Of a stretch of DNA of 64,000 bases, positions 8,365-17,389 are shown one piece after another. The position numbers were made by a program, and so were the translations under genes. This DNA comes from Cryobacterium sp. PH31-AA6 (lineage in GTDB: Bacteria; Actinomycetota; Actinomycetes; Actinomycetales; Microbacteriaceae). Below the pieces are notes generated by a model. The model searched no databases and had not been told where the DNA came from. It saw only the letters and a program-made list of their open reading frames with translations. The stretch spans positions 1-64,000 of the forward strand of contig NZ_JASISS010000013.1 of assembly GCF_030063195.1 (NCBI RefSeq), given 5' to 3'. The stretch's first letter is position 1, and each line of letters begins with the position of its first letter.

Positions 8365-9360
8365 TTAGAACCGTAGATCCGGACCGGTCCGGCTGAATCG
8401 TCGCGTGGGGGAGTACGCGAAGGTCCGGTCACCGGAGAAGCCGGCCGTGGAGTCGAGCAGGTCGGTGACATCCTGCGCGTCGATGACGAGGCTCGCGATT
8501 CCCTCTTGGACCAGCCGGTGGCAGCCGGCGCTCGCCGGGCTCGTCACCGGTCCAGGAACGGCGCCAACCGGCCGGCCCAGGGAGTGCGCCTGCCCGGCGA
8601 CGTTCAGCGAGCCGGATCGATGCCCTGCCTCGACGATGACCGTCGCGGCGGAGAGGGTCGCCAGAATCCGGTTTCGTTGGAGGAAGCGCCACCTTGTGGG
8701 GGTGGAGCCGGGCGGTAGTTCGCTCACGAGCAGTCCGCCGCTCTGTTCGATGCGCTCGAAGAGTTGCTCGTGGCCGACCGGGTAGACCCGGTCGAGGCCT
8801 CCGGCGAGCACGGCGACCGTTGAACCGGGATTGGCGACGGTGGCTGCTCTATGTGCTGACCCGTCGATGCCGTAGGCGCCTCCGGAGAGGATGACGCGGC
8901 CCTGGGAGGCGAGTTCTGAGGCGAGCTCGGTCGCCACTTGGCTGCCATACGCCGTCGCGGCTCGGGCGCCGACGATGGTGACTCGACCGGGGAGAGGAAC
9001 CGAGAGGCGACTCGGGTCGCCCTTGAGCCAGAGTGCGATCGGCGCGGTCGTGCCCAGCTGCTGCAGTTCGCCAGGCCAGTCGATGTCCTCTGGTGTCAGC
9101 AGTCTCAGGTCGTGGCGTTCCATATCGGCCTGGATCCGTTCGATCTGACCGGGGTTGATTCGCGGGGCTAAACGTCGTCGCCACAGCTCACCCTCAGCGG
9201 GGTCGACGCCGTTCGGAAGTCGAACGCCTGAGGTGATGAGGCTCACTGTCTCCGCTGCGCCGAGCCTTGAGACCAAGGTTCCCGTGATGATGTCGCCCGG
9301 TTCGGACAGCGCCGCGAGGGTCATCCTGGCTTCTCGTTCCTGACTCATACTCTCGGCCAT
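8365..9360 (-). CDS. DprA-like DNA-processing protein (copy 1)
   Basis: A 331-residue protein with the Rossmann-like DprA/Smf fold: VTIVGARAATAYG, then VILSGGAYGIDGSAHRAA, TVAVLAGGLDRVYPVGHEQL, RFLQRNRILATLSAATVIVE and AVPGPVTSPASAGCHRLV. DprA binds single-stranded DNA and loads RecA. The start is ATG at 9360 behind AGGAGG (spacing 7). The longer frame to 9408 lacks a site. It is encoded between the coupling protein and VirB4. A conjugation role (protecting or processing incoming single strands) is inferred from position. A second divergent copy lies at 37517-38524. Confidence 0.88.
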   Translation of the reverse strand: MAESMSQEREARMTLAALSEPGDIITGTLVSRLGAAETVSLITSGVRLPNGVDPAEGELWRRRLAPRINPGQIERIQADMERHDLRLLTPEDIDWPGELQQLGTTAPIALWLKGDPSRLSVPLPGRVTIVGARAATAYGSQVATELASELASQGRVILSGGAYGIDGSAHRAATVANPGSTVAVLAGGLDRVYPVGHEQLFERIEQSGGLLVSELPPGSTPTRWRFLQRNRILATLSAATVIVEAGHRSGSLNVAGQAHSLGRPVGAVPGPVTSPASAGCHRLVQEGIASLVIDAQDVTDLLDSTAGFSGDRTFAYSPTRRFSRTGPDLRF

Positions 9361-9413
9361 TACAAGGCCTCCTCGCTCTAAATGGATGTCGCGCTTCGGG
9401 TCACGCATCTCGG

Positions 9414-10904
9414 CTACTGACCTGAGGTCATCCGTGCGGTCGTGTCGAAGATCTCGAGCTCATCGGGGTGCAGCTGGTGCTGCACGACGAAGCTGCGATC
9501 CTTGATTCGCCAGAGGCCCTGTCCGGTGCCCAGTGCGGGCAATAAGTTCTGCTCGGTTCGGCTGAGGCCGAGTGCGCTTGCCGTGGATCCGAGCTGGTCC
9601 GGTTCCTGGCGGTAGACGATGCGAGTCTCCGCATTCGCTAGAAGCGACGACGCGAGTGCGCGCATCGCGGATCCCGAGTCGCCGACGTTGTCGAGGTCGC
9701 TGAGCTTGTGGAAGACGAGCATGTTCGCAATCCCGAAGTGCCGGGCCAGGCGCCACTGCGCATCCATGCGGCGAAGGAGCGCCGGATACGCCATGAGCCG
9801 CCAGGCCTCGTCGTAGATGACCCACCGCTGGCCGCCGGCCGGGTCGGCGAGCGCGGACTCCATCCACGCAGATGAGCAGGTCATCAGCACCGAGATAAGC
9901 GTGGAGTTCTCGGCCACGCGCGACAGGTCGAGGGAGACCATCGGCAGGGAGGGGTCGAAGCGCACGGTGGACGGTCCATCGAAGAGGCCGGCGAGGTCCC
10001 CGGCAACCAGGCGTCGCAGCGCATGGCCGACGAGACGCCCATCCTCCGCGAGCCGGCCCTCGTCGTCCTCGGGGTTCGGGGCGAGGATGCGATCGACCAC
10101 CATGGGCAGGATCGGCACTTCAGCGCTCCGAACGGTATCCGCCAGTGCAAGGTCGATCGCCGTGTGCTCGAGCGGGCTGAGCGTCCGATCGAGTACAGTC
10201 TCGGCGAGTGCGCCGATCAGGTCACGACGCCGCGAGGCCAGCTGTGCCGACCACTCGGCATCCGATGCGGATGCCGCCCGGTGACCTTCGTCGAGCGGGT
10301 TTAGTCGGTTGCGTAGTCCGTGGCCGAGGATGATTGCCTTGCCGCCGACGGCCTCAGCGACGGCGGTGTGCTCGCCTTTCGGGTCGCCGGGAACGTAGAC
10401 GCGTCGACCGAAGGGGAGCGAGCGGGTGTACAGCGACTTTGCCAGTGAGGACTTGCCGGAGCCGACGATGCCGGCGAGCACGATGTTCGGCGCGGTGATC
10501 ATCCCCTGTTGGTAGAGCACCCAGGGGTCGTAGACGAAGGAGCCACCCGAATAGAGGTCCTGCCCGACGAAGACGCCGGCCGATCCCAGTCCGGCCTCAG
10601 CGAGAAACGGGTAGTGGCCGGACAGCGTCGCGGAGGTGTCCTGGTGTTTGGGCAGCCGGAGGCGTCCGGGCATCCGCAGTTGCGCGGAACCCGACTCACC
10701 GGCGGCGGACAGGTAGGCCCCCGATCGCGCCTCGTCCCGCTCGGTGAGCCATCGCGTGCGCGCCTCGAGATGCTTCGCCTTCTGAGCATCCGCTTCGATC
10801 TTCGCGGCAGCTCGCCGGCGAGCTCGACGGTCGCGGTGCAGCTCGCCGTGCGGCTCGACCAGCGTCGTCGTGTGTAGCCGCTCATTCACCCTCGCGTTGT
10901 TCAC
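9414..10904 (-). CDS. VirB4-type conjugation ATPase
   Basis: A 496-residue ATPase that powers the type IV secretion apparatus. The P-loop is IVLAGIVGSGKSSLAKSLY (about residue 145-160), Walker B is RWVIYDEAWRLM (about 357), followed by HKLSDLDNVGDSGSAM and RIVYRQEPDQL, characteristic of VirB4/TraC-type ATPases. The extended N-terminal domain of proteobacterial VirB4 is short here; in actinobacterial systems the SCO6880-family protein encoded just upstream appears to supply that part. Its GTG start at 10904 overlaps the upstream stop (GTGA). Confidence 0.9.
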   Translation of the reverse strand: MNNARVNERLHTTTLVEPHGELHRDRRARRRAAAKIEADAQKAKHLEARTRWLTERDEARSGAYLSAAGESGSAQLRMPGRLRLPKHQDTSATLSGHYPFLAEAGLGSAGVFVGQDLYSGGSFVYDPWVLYQQGMITAPNIVLAGIVGSGKSSLAKSLYTRSLPFGRRVYVPGDPKGEHTAVAEAVGGKAIILGHGLRNRLNPLDEGHRAASASDAEWSAQLASRRRDLIGALAETVLDRTLSPLEHTAIDLALADTVRSAEVPILPMVVDRILAPNPEDDEGRLAEDGRLVGHALRRLVAGDLAGLFDGPSTVRFDPSLPMVSLDLSRVAENSTLISVLMTCSSAWMESALADPAGGQRWVIYDEAWRLMAYPALLRRMDAQWRLARHFGIANMLVFHKLSDLDNVGDSGSAMRALASSLLANAETRIVYRQEPDQLGSTASALGLSRTEQNLLPALGTGQGLWRIKDRSFVVQHQLHPDELEIFDTTARMTSGQ

Positions 10905-11341
10905 AGTGCCACCCTGTGCCCTGCGTGATGTGCTGACCGGTCACGTTTGGCAACCCAGGTTTCGGCAACGTCCGGATGCGCCCGAGAAGTCTGAATGGCT
11001 GACGCCCTGGACGCCGGGACAAGTTCTGATTCAGAATCGGCCGGATGCCGACGCAACAGCGATACGTAACCGAACGTTGTGCTGTACGTCAGCGCGTAGG
11101 TCGAGCCGTCGCTCTCGATGGTTCGGTCGGTCGATCCAGCCGGGATGCGGTCGTAGACGTACCCGTTTTCGAGCGCGGCATCGGTTGTCTCCTCGCCGTA
11201 GTCCCAGTGCCGCAGGTGCTCGATTGCCGCGGTGACTCCGTCTCGGTCGATCATGGCGAGCACCTCCTCGGCTTCGTCTCCCTGCAGGAAGGTGACGCTG
11301 ATCCATCGGGATGCTGGTGAATTCGGGTGGGTGTAGAACAT
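10901..11341 (-). CDS. Conserved hypothetical protein between SCO6880 and VirB4 genes
   Basis: A 146-residue soluble protein. It has the segments SRWISVTFLQGDEAEEVLAMIDRDG, AAIEHLRHWDYGEETTDAAL and DGSTYALTYSTTFGYVSLLRR. The start is ATG at 11341 behind GGAG (spacing about 5). The 55-residue in-frame extension upstream is a shadow overlapping the previous gene and is dropped. It lies inside the transfer operon with a 4-base overlap to virB4. No known domain is recognised; position suggests an accessory transfer role. Confidence 0.65.
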   Translation of the reverse strand: MFYTHPNSPASRWISVTFLQGDEAEEVLAMIDRDGVTAAIEHLRHWDYGEETTDAALENGYVYDRIPAGSTDRTIESDGSTYALTYSTTFGYVSLLRRHPADSESELVPASRASAIQTSRAHPDVAETWVAKRDRSAHHAGHRVAL

Positions 11342-11384
11342 GTCGGCTCCAATCGGGATGCTGTGAAGGACAGGTGCGCACCGC

Positions 11385-12848
11385 TCACACGCTGCGGCAC
11401 AGAGGCAGAGCCGCGGCCGTGAAGGCTTGTGCCTGCTGGCCGACCAGCCGTCGTGTTTCGCACGAGCTCTGGATGGCGGCTTGCTCAATCGACGCCACAG
11501 CGGCATCGAGCTCGTCGACGGTAGGCGCGGTCACGCATACGAGACCGGTTGCGCGCAAAACGCCGTGACCGGCCGTAAGGTCCGCCTCCTGATGCATCAG
11601 GTCCTCGTACTCCGCCGTCGCGCCGGCATCCTCGATCTGACCGATACGCCGGCGCTGGTGGGCGTCGCTGATCAGCTCGGTCTTCTTCTTGCGTAGGTCG
11701 CGCGCTGCTTGATCCGCGCGCACGGGCAGGTAGTGCAGCGACACGGTTCGAAGGATGCCGTTGGTGAAGACCAGGGGTAACAGGAAGCCGGGGAATACCT
11801 GAGATCTGGGCCATTCGCTAATCCAGAGCACCGCGTGGAAGGCACTGTCGGTGCGAAGACGATCCCAGCTCTCGGCGACGGAGACCGGGCCGGCGGTGTC
11901 GAGAGCACGGCCGATGTCGGGATGGCGTTCCAGGTCGACGCCGACGGCAGGGTCGTAAGCAGTTCGCAGGGTCATCGCGAGCTCGTCGGCAGTCAACCAG
12001 CCTCCGACAGTGAGGTCCGCTGCCCGCAGCGCCTGGGTCAGGGCCGTCATTTCCTGGCGAAGCACCGCCGCCCCGCCGCGCATCCCACCGCCCTGCGTGC
12101 GGACCTGTCGGGAGGCCGCGGTGAGATCGAGGGAAAGCGCGATCGTCGTCGCATGACGCTCACCCGCAGGCCCGGCACGTTCGATGAGCTCCCGGTAGGT
12201 GGATGCGGCCCAGCTGTCGTCATTGAGGCCGTGCCGCTCCCACCACTCGGCCAGCCCGGTGCCGGAATCAGGCAGGGTGCGCTCCGACACCTGTAGCCGC
12301 GCGATTCGCCCCGACCTGCACGCACCGGCCAGTACCCGCCCCCACCCCGCCACGCGCCGATGCTGCTCGCCAGGGTCAAGCAGCGCGAATGCCGGGTGCG
12401 ACACCGCCACGACCGCGGTAAGGGTCTTCGCATGCGGGTCGTGAATCATGACCGCCCCTGACTCGGGATCATTCCATTCGCGCAGCGCGGCCGCGTCGCC
12501 CGGAAGCGACAGGGTCCCAATCGGACGCGGTCGCACGATTTGCCGCCGATAGGTCAACTGCTCATGGGCAGCACGCCATACCCATCGACTGACGATCGGC
12601 GCCCATTCGACGATCTTTCGGCCGCCAATCGGGATACTGGCAATCACCACCGCGGTACCCCAAATAGGGCTCGTCCAGGCAACGCCCGCGGCGCCCGCTG
12701 TGTAGAGCGCGGTGACGATGGTGAGCGTTCCGATTGACAGGGCAACCAGTTGCGGAACTGAAAGACCGAGAAGGATGCCCCGCTTGGTCAGTCGTGAGAA
12801 CTGCACTGGCGCCAGCTGGTATTCGGCGCGGTTCTTGTCAGTGTCCAT
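11385..12848 (-). CDS. SCO6880-family type IV secretion protein
   Basis: A 487-residue protein of the SCO6880 family, the actinobacterial counterpart of a PrgI/VirB3-like membrane segment fused to the N-terminal part of VirB4. An N-terminal basic region (FSRLTKRGILLGLSVPQLVA) leads into two adjacent membrane helices (about residues 30-75), followed by a long cytosolic portion with STYRELIERAGPAGERHATT and LYISEWPRS-like VLWISEWPRSQVFPGF. It is encoded two bases after the TrbL-like gene. It probably anchors the VirB4 ATPase at the membrane. Confidence 0.9.
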   Translation of the reverse strand: MDTDKNRAEYQLAPVQFSRLTKRGILLGLSVPQLVALSIGTLTIVTALYTAGAAGVAWTSPIWGTAVVIASIPIGGRKIVEWAPIVSRWVWRAAHEQLTYRRQIVRPRPIGTLSLPGDAAALREWNDPESGAVMIHDPHAKTLTAVVAVSHPAFALLDPGEQHRRVAGWGRVLAGACRSGRIARLQVSERTLPDSGTGLAEWWERHGLNDDSWAASTYRELIERAGPAGERHATTIALSLDLTAASRQVRTQGGGMRGGAAVLRQEMTALTQALRAADLTVGGWLTADELAMTLRTAYDPAVGVDLERHPDIGRALDTAGPVSVAESWDRLRTDSAFHAVLWISEWPRSQVFPGFLLPLVFTNGILRTVSLHYLPVRADQAARDLRKKKTELISDAHQRRRIGQIEDAGATAEYEDLMHQEADLTAGHGVLRATGLVCVTAPTVDELDAAVASIEQAAIQSSCETRRLVGQQAQAFTAAALPLCRSV

Positions 12849-12850
12849 GA

Positions 12851-14206
12851 CTACACGTCCTTCTTTGCTGATCGGACTGTGGGGGAGGCAGAATCCGGTG
12901 CAGACGCGGGCGGCCTTGGTCGCGGTGGCCTGGGTGCCGGGGGAGAGGCGCTCGGCAGGGCCGACTCACCGGTGGACTGCATATGAGCGTCTGCTGTTTG
13001 CCCGACCGCAGAACCGACCTTCGGGCCGGCCTTCGCCGCGGCCGTTGCAACAGTCGCGCTCGCCGCGACACCCGCGGCGGCCACACCCGCTCCGGCACCC
13101 GCGCCCCCGCCGGCGGTGCCAGCCTTGGCGGATAGGCCCGTGCTCGAGGCTGATGTGGGGCCAGGTCCACCGCCGTTCGGTGCGGCCTTCGGAGCCGGAC
13201 CGCCTTGCGCTGACGGGCCACTCCCAACATCGCCACTTGGCCCAAGGATCTTCTTCGCTCCTTCCGCCATCGGTGCGTTCGGCACAGGGACGGGCCGGTT
13301 CATGGCCGACTTCGCCTCCTGCTCGGTCGACATGGCGTGATGAATATCGAGCCCAACAAAGCTCAGGAACTTGTACGTAATGTACGGCGCGAATGCGGCG
13401 ATGAACATCAAGACGATCCCGGCGATCGGATCGCTCACGGATGCCAGATCCGCATCGATCGGTGCCGCGACCTGCGCGACCGCCACCAGAAAGATCACGA
13501 CGAGTACCAGTTTCGACAGGATCAGGGCAATCACGAACGCAACCCATTTCGTGAACCAACCCTTGGCGGCATCCCAGGTCGCGCCCGCCAGCGCTATCGG
13601 CCCGAAGACAATGGCCACCAGCAGCAGTGCCTTGCGGATGAGGAGCGAGAACCAGACGATCGCCGCGGCGCTGATCGCAAGCGCGGACAGGAAGATCGTC
13701 ACAATGACACCGACACCGGGGGCGCCGAGGTTGAGCGCGGCGAGGCCCGCAGGTAGGAGCGCGATCCGGTTGCCCATCCCCTCCATCGTGTTGCCGCTGG
13801 CGTGGACGATCCCGATCGTCAACTGATCGGTGATCTCCAGGAGAAGGCCTGTGATAGCGATGATCACGAACGATCCGAGCACCGACTTGGCGACACCGAT
13901 CGCGGCTCGGGAGAGCGCCGTCGGGTCGCGGTGAACGAGCCCAGTGATGAGTTGTAGGCAGAAGAACACCAGTGTGACGAAGACCGCGACACCGAAGAGC
14001 ACGTTGTAGACATCGATGTACGCCGGATCGGTGAGGTCCACGAGCGTTGTCGAGTCGAAAGCGGCCCAGACGGATTCGAAGAGCCAGGCCGCGGCGGAGC
14101 CCATCGCGTTCGCAAGCCAATCGAACGGCGCCGCGACCAACGATGCAGCGCCTTCCCCGACGGTGCTGCAGACCTCCGCAATCACCGGCACGTCGCACAC
14201 GCTCAT
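12851..14206 (-). CDS. TrbL/VirB6-like channel protein
   Basis: A 451-residue polytopic membrane protein. At least six hydrophobic segments lie between about residues 45 and 290 (e.g. VYNVLFGVAVFVTLVFFCLQ, LGSFVIIAITGLLLEI, AISAAAIVWFSLLIRKALLL, VIALILSKLVLVVIFLVAVAQVA), after a hydrophobic N-terminal region. The C-terminal third is a low-complexity Gly/Ala/Pro-rich tail. This matches the actinobacterial TrbL/VirB6 class that forms the inner-membrane channel. It precedes the SCO6880 gene in the transfer operon. Confidence 0.85.
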   Translation of the reverse strand: MSVCDVPVIAEVCSTVGEGAASLVAAPFDWLANAMGSAAAWLFESVWAAFDSTTLVDLTDPAYIDVYNVLFGVAVFVTLVFFCLQLITGLVHRDPTALSRAAIGVAKSVLGSFVIIAITGLLLEITDQLTIGIVHASGNTMEGMGNRIALLPAGLAALNLGAPGVGVIVTIFLSALAISAAAIVWFSLLIRKALLLVAIVFGPIALAGATWDAAKGWFTKWVAFVIALILSKLVLVVIFLVAVAQVAAPIDADLASVSDPIAGIVLMFIAAFAPYITYKFLSFVGLDIHHAMSTEQEAKSAMNRPVPVPNAPMAEGAKKILGPSGDVGSGPSAQGGPAPKAAPNGGGPGPTSASSTGLSAKAGTAGGGAGAGAGVAAAGVAASATVATAAAKAGPKVGSAVGQTADAHMQSTGESALPSASPPAPRPPRPRPPASAPDSASPTVRSAKKDV

Positions 14207-14236
14207 CCGAGGACCCCGCTCACGTAGGAATCGGGG

Positions 14237-14506
14237 TCAGACGGCTTGGCCGACGTTCCAGAAGAAGTTGACCAGAGTGACGGATGCGCCAGCGATAATC
14301 GCAGCGCCGCACGACACGAGAACGCCGAGTTTGCCTCGGGATGCGAGGTGAGGGTTGGACGAGTTGGCTCCGAAGCCCCAAACGATCGCCGAAATGATCA
14401 AGGCGAGCACGCTCAGGATCAGGCCAACTGTCATCACCGCACCGACGATGATTCGCAACTGCTCGATTCCGGGAAGCCCCGTCCCGTTCGGATTGATGTC
14501 GATCAC
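14237..14506 (-). CDS. DUF6112-type small membrane protein (intact copy)
   Basis: An 89-residue protein with two membrane helices (IIVGAVMTVGLILSVLALIIS and KLGVLVSCGAAIIAGASVTL). It resembles the DUF6112 proteins that accompany actinobacterial TrbL genes and have the size and topology of VirB2-like pilins. The start is GTG at 14506 behind GGGAG; the open frame continues upstream without a site. A paralogue with the same helices, truncated at its N terminus, lies at 15681-15902. Role in the transfer channel is inferred from family and position. Confidence 0.82.
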   Translation of the reverse strand: MIDINPNGTGLPGIEQLRIIVGAVMTVGLILSVLALIISAIVWGFGANSSNPHLASRGKLGVLVSCGAAIIAGASVTLVNFFWNVGQAV

Positions 14507-14636
14507 AGTTGGCTCCCTCGGTCGTTTGATGCGTACGACAGCTAGGAGCGCACAGTATCCCCGAGTTTGCTCAGGTGGATGCCGAGCCCATACAGGTCCC
14601 GTTGCTCTTCCACAGCCACGAGAACGGCGAGCAGTC

Positions 14637-15257
14637 TCAGTGAATCGTGCGGTACGCCCAGGCTCCTGACCGGCCAGAAAGAAATACCGACGGCCTCCAG
14701 GTAGTGGCGAGGCCTTCGAGGAAATCGGGGGGTATGGGCTTTTGCGGCTGCCCGATCGTGTAACCAGCGCTCGCGAAAAGGGCTTGGGCATCTAGGGATG
14801 AGGCATACGCCGTCACTGATCGGGCGTGCCTCCGATGGTCCGCCAGGAGAACATCGTGCAGGGCTGCAATGAGGGCCGCACCGATACCATTCTCTCGATG
14901 GGTTGGTGCTACGGCAATGTACTCGATCTTCGTACAATTCTGAACAATCTTCGTGAACAGTGCTAATCCTCCCACCACCGGAAAGCCACGCTGAATGGTA
15001 TCCGCTAAATGCTCAGCTTCGCCCGGTACTCCGGCGTGGATAACCCCAACCAGGTGGTGGCCATCGTAGGCGCCAAGCCATACCGGGTCAGGGAAGGAGT
15101 TGGGCATCAATGACTTGGCGATGGGACGGCCTGCCGAGGCAGTGATTCGTGCTGCCGAGGCAGAGTCAATGTTCGCCGCGAGTAATCTGACAGCTCTTGT
15201 CTTCTGATGCTCGACAATTGATCTGATCTGTACGCCTGCTGTCTGGTGTTTGCTCAC
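14637..15257 (-). CDS. GNAT-family N-acetyltransferase inside the transfer module
   Basis: A 206-residue predicted acetyltransferase. The motif A region is CTKIEYIAVAPTHRENGIGAALIAALHDVL, with the R/Q-x-x-G-x-G/A turn as REN-GIGAA, followed by ALFASAGYTI. The N-terminal part holds WLGAYDGHHLVGVIH. The GTG start at 15257 overlaps the stop of a dubious upstream frame (GTGA). It splits the two DUF6112-type genes and its codon use is less GC-biased than theirs, so it may be an insertion into the transfer operon. Substrate unknown; no paired DUF1778-type antitoxin gene is seen. Confidence 0.78.
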   Translation of the reverse strand: MSKHQTAGVQIRSIVEHQKTRAVRLLAANIDSASAARITASAGRPIAKSLMPNSFPDPVWLGAYDGHHLVGVIHAGVPGEAEHLADTIQRGFPVVGGLALFTKIVQNCTKIEYIAVAPTHRENGIGAALIAALHDVLLADHRRHARSVTAYASSLDAQALFASAGYTIGQPQKPIPPDFLEGLATTWRPSVFLSGRSGAWAYRTIH

Positions 15258-15680
15258 AGGGTTGTCTCTTTTAATCTGACCTGACTATTTCCTTTATTGG
15301 ACGTTGCGGCACGCATGAATTGCGTCGATGAGTGCCCTGAGTTGAGGCTGGGTTCGGTTAGCCACAGCATGGACGACGTCCACGCGTGCGCGAGCATAGC
15401 CTTCTGCTGAAGCGCGTGGCGGCTCGTTGTTTGAGCCGTGATGAATGACAGCCACGTTGGCAGTTCAGTTTCGATGTCAGCCCCAATTCGTGTAGTTGTG
15501 ACGCACCCTAGTGCGCTTTCCCAACTTGGACGGCGGCGGCGTCGACACGGCGGCGTCGACACGGCGACGCCCATTGGCTGCCAATAGTTCACGGTTATGG
15601 CGGCCCTCGGCGAGATTGAACCCAAATCCAGTCAAGTGCGTGTGGTCGATTCGTTCGCAGAAGGCCGTGGAGACTGACCG
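15258..15680. other. 423-bp stretch without a confident gene
   Basis: Lies between the GNAT gene and the truncated DUF6112 gene. A minus-strand frame (15254-15625, 123 codons) overlaps the GNAT start by four bases but has no recognisable fold. A short tandem repeat, GGCGGCGTCGACAC in two copies, occurs near 15532-15560. Probably decayed or recombined transfer-module DNA. Confidence 0.5.
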
Positions 15681-15902
15681 TCAGAGAGTCGAACCAACGT
15701 CGAGCAGGAAGTTGACCCAGGCGACGCCGCCGCCCGCGAGGGCCGCTGCTCCGCAGGCGACCCACACCCCCATCCGTGCCCGGGTGGCGGTCTGAAAGTT
15801 ACCGTTCGCCGAGGCGAGAGCCCAGGTGACCCCGCTGATGATCATCATGAGCACTGCCATGATGAGCACGAAGGTCAGCAGAGCGCCGACGATACTCTGC
15901 AA
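15681..15902 (-). pseudogene. DUF6112-type membrane protein, N-terminus lost
   Basis: Encodes IVGALLTFVLIMAVLMMIIS and RMGVWVACGAAALAGGGVAWVNFLLD, which align with the two helices of the intact paralogue at 14237-14506 in the same order and spacing. The N-terminal 15 or so residues before the first helix are missing. Upstream the frame runs into truncated prim-pol DNA, and the only start is a TTG at 15902. A deletion most likely fused the two genes, so a working product is doubtful. Confidence 0.7.
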
Positions 15903-16173
15903 TTCCGCAATCAGTGGCGGTCACGTCGATGTCGACGACGTCGATTCCCGACCTGCCGCCCGTTGGTATCCCGATGTTCGCGCCGGCCCACCGAGCCCAC
16001 CAGGTTCGCACCTGGCTGATGTCGCAGCTCGCATCGTGAAAGCCCGCCGGCGTCAGTGGGCGCTTGCCGCCCGTCGCGCACGGAAAGACAGGGGTGCCCG
16101 CCCGGGCGAAGGCAAGCGCGGCGTCCCGCACGGGGAGTCCGGCTGTGGCCATGAGCACCGCAGCGATACTCAT
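15799..16173 (-). pseudogene. Bifunctional DNA primase/polymerase, N-terminal fragment
   Basis: The frame starting at 16173 encodes an N-terminal prim-pol signature: ALAFARAGTPVFPCATGGKR, then WWARWAGANIGIPTGGRSG and DVVDIDV, where the first metal-binding Asp residues sit. Homology stops at about residue 85. The remaining 40 codons read out of frame through the DUF6112-type gene. Prim-pol enzymes are normally several hundred residues long, so this is a truncated gene. Its start overlaps the ardC stop, showing the two once formed an operon. Confidence 0.75.
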
Positions 16174-17231
16174 CAGAGGCTCCGGGCCACGAGCCGCTCG
16201 ATCGGCAAGGCGGCTGGGGCCGTCGCTCCGGTGGTCAGATTCTGGGTTGGCTGTGACCGATCGAATTCTGGGGGATCGCCGGCCCCGATCTGGTCCGTCT
16301 GAAGCTGGTCGAGGATCACCACGGCTGCGCGACGAACGCGTTCGCCCGTCTCCAAGGCCACTTCGGATGCGGTCTTGCCCTCCACCGAGCTGGCCCAGGA
16401 GGACACATACGGAATCGTGTAGTCGCTCGTATCCATCCCGTGTGCCGCGCCAATCATCAGGGCGACCGACTCTGCCTCGACCTCGCCGATTCCGCGGTGC
16501 GAGACCGTGCCGGCGTCGGGTGCGTGTAGGTGAATGTGTGCAAGTTCGTGCGCGAGTGTCTTCACCTGGGCCGCGGCATCCATATCGGCGCGCACCGAGA
16601 CCGTCCGACGTTCGAAGTCGGTGAGTCCGTTCGCGCCGCCGAGCGCGGCAGCATCCGGTGCCGTCGAGAGGGCGAAGCCCGCGTTATGCACGATTGCTGC
16701 AAGGCCAGCCCAGAGGCCTCTGGGGGCTTCGCCGGTGAGAAGTGCCGGGGCGGGACGTTCAGGGATCAGTGAGCCGTCGGTTTGCGAGACGTCCCACACG
16801 TAGGCCGCCCTGACGCCGATCATTCGCTGGCGGACGACCTCACCCGCGCGAGGGCGTTCGTTGCGGTCGAGCCTTCGCCATGAGCCTGCGTCGGTGGGGG
16901 AGGAGGTTGCGAAGCGTGCGGTGAGGGGCGCGAGAATCAGGTACCCCTTCTGGCCGGCGACGACGCGGCGCCCGAGCGTCTGCCACTGCTTGAATCCGGC
17001 GACGTAGGTCGGGAGTGCGCCTGGAACGAGGCCGTGTTCGTACGCGGCCGCATGTTGCGTCCAGATCAGGAGCGTGTTGTTGAAAGATCGTGTTCGGAAC
17101 CGGGCAGCGAACTCGAGCGCTTTTTTCCACTCGTCACCGGTGACCAGTGCCTCGACGGAGGAGACCAGTTGTTCGTGGAGTTCCGTGAGCTTGGCATCCC
17201 GGTCCTGTCGCAACTGCGGCTTCGTTGACAC
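16173..17231 (-). CDS. ArdC-type antirestriction protein
   Basis: A 352-residue protein with the two ArdC parts: an N-terminal ssDNA-binding domain (FAARFRTRSFNNTLLIW, FKQWQTLGRRVVAGQKGYLI) and a C-terminal zincin-like peptidase domain with LAHELAHIHLH (HExxH) and downstream EVEAESVALMI giving the third ligand. ArdC proteins protect incoming single strands from host restriction early in conjugation. The start is GTG at 17231, nine bases after GGAAAGG. It is divergent from the XRE regulator gene, and the intergenic operator array lies just upstream, so its expression is probably under that regulator. Confidence 0.88.
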   Translation of the reverse strand: MSTKPQLRQDRDAKLTELHEQLVSSVEALVTGDEWKKALEFAARFRTRSFNNTLLIWTQHAAAYEHGLVPGALPTYVAGFKQWQTLGRRVVAGQKGYLILAPLTARFATSSPTDAGSWRRLDRNERPRAGEVVRQRMIGVRAAYVWDVSQTDGSLIPERPAPALLTGEAPRGLWAGLAAIVHNAGFALSTAPDAAALGGANGLTDFERRTVSVRADMDAAAQVKTLAHELAHIHLHAPDAGTVSHRGIGEVEAESVALMIGAAHGMDTSDYTIPYVSSWASSVEGKTASEVALETGERVRRAAVVILDQLQTDQIGAGDPPEFDRSQPTQNLTTGATAPAALPIERLVARSL

Positions 17232-17327
17232 AGCGATCACCTTTCCGATTAGCTGCCACGCCCGCACGGGTGGCTGACACAGAGGTGCGCCTGGCCACGC
17301 CAGGGTGCGCGGCGAGGCAACAACGCA

Positions 17328-17341
17328 TTGAGCATGCTCAA
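17328..17341. promoter_or_regulatory. Operator copy 1 (perfect 14-bp palindrome)
   Basis: TTGAGCATGCTCAA is a perfect palindrome about 97 bp upstream of ardC. Three imperfect copies follow towards the XRE gene. Confidence 0.75.
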
Positions 17342-17372
17342 ATTCCGTTCAAGATTCGTTTTACCACCCGAT

Positions 17373-17386
17373 TTGAGCATGCGCAA
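17373..17386. promoter_or_regulatory. Operator copy 2
   Basis: TTGAGCATGCGCAA, one mismatch to copy 1, starts 45 bp after it. Confidence 0.75.
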
Positions 17387-17389
17387 TCC

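Noticed and set aside
12966-14198. 410-codon frame within the TrbL-like gene
   Set aside because: Same-strand alternative frame, Arg-rich and without membrane helices, whereas the overlapping frame is a clear channel protein.
15254-15625. Possible gene overlapping the GNAT start (GTGA)
   Set aside because: The overlap is suggestive, but the protein has no recognisable domain and unconvincing composition. Treated as unresolved DNA rather than a gene.
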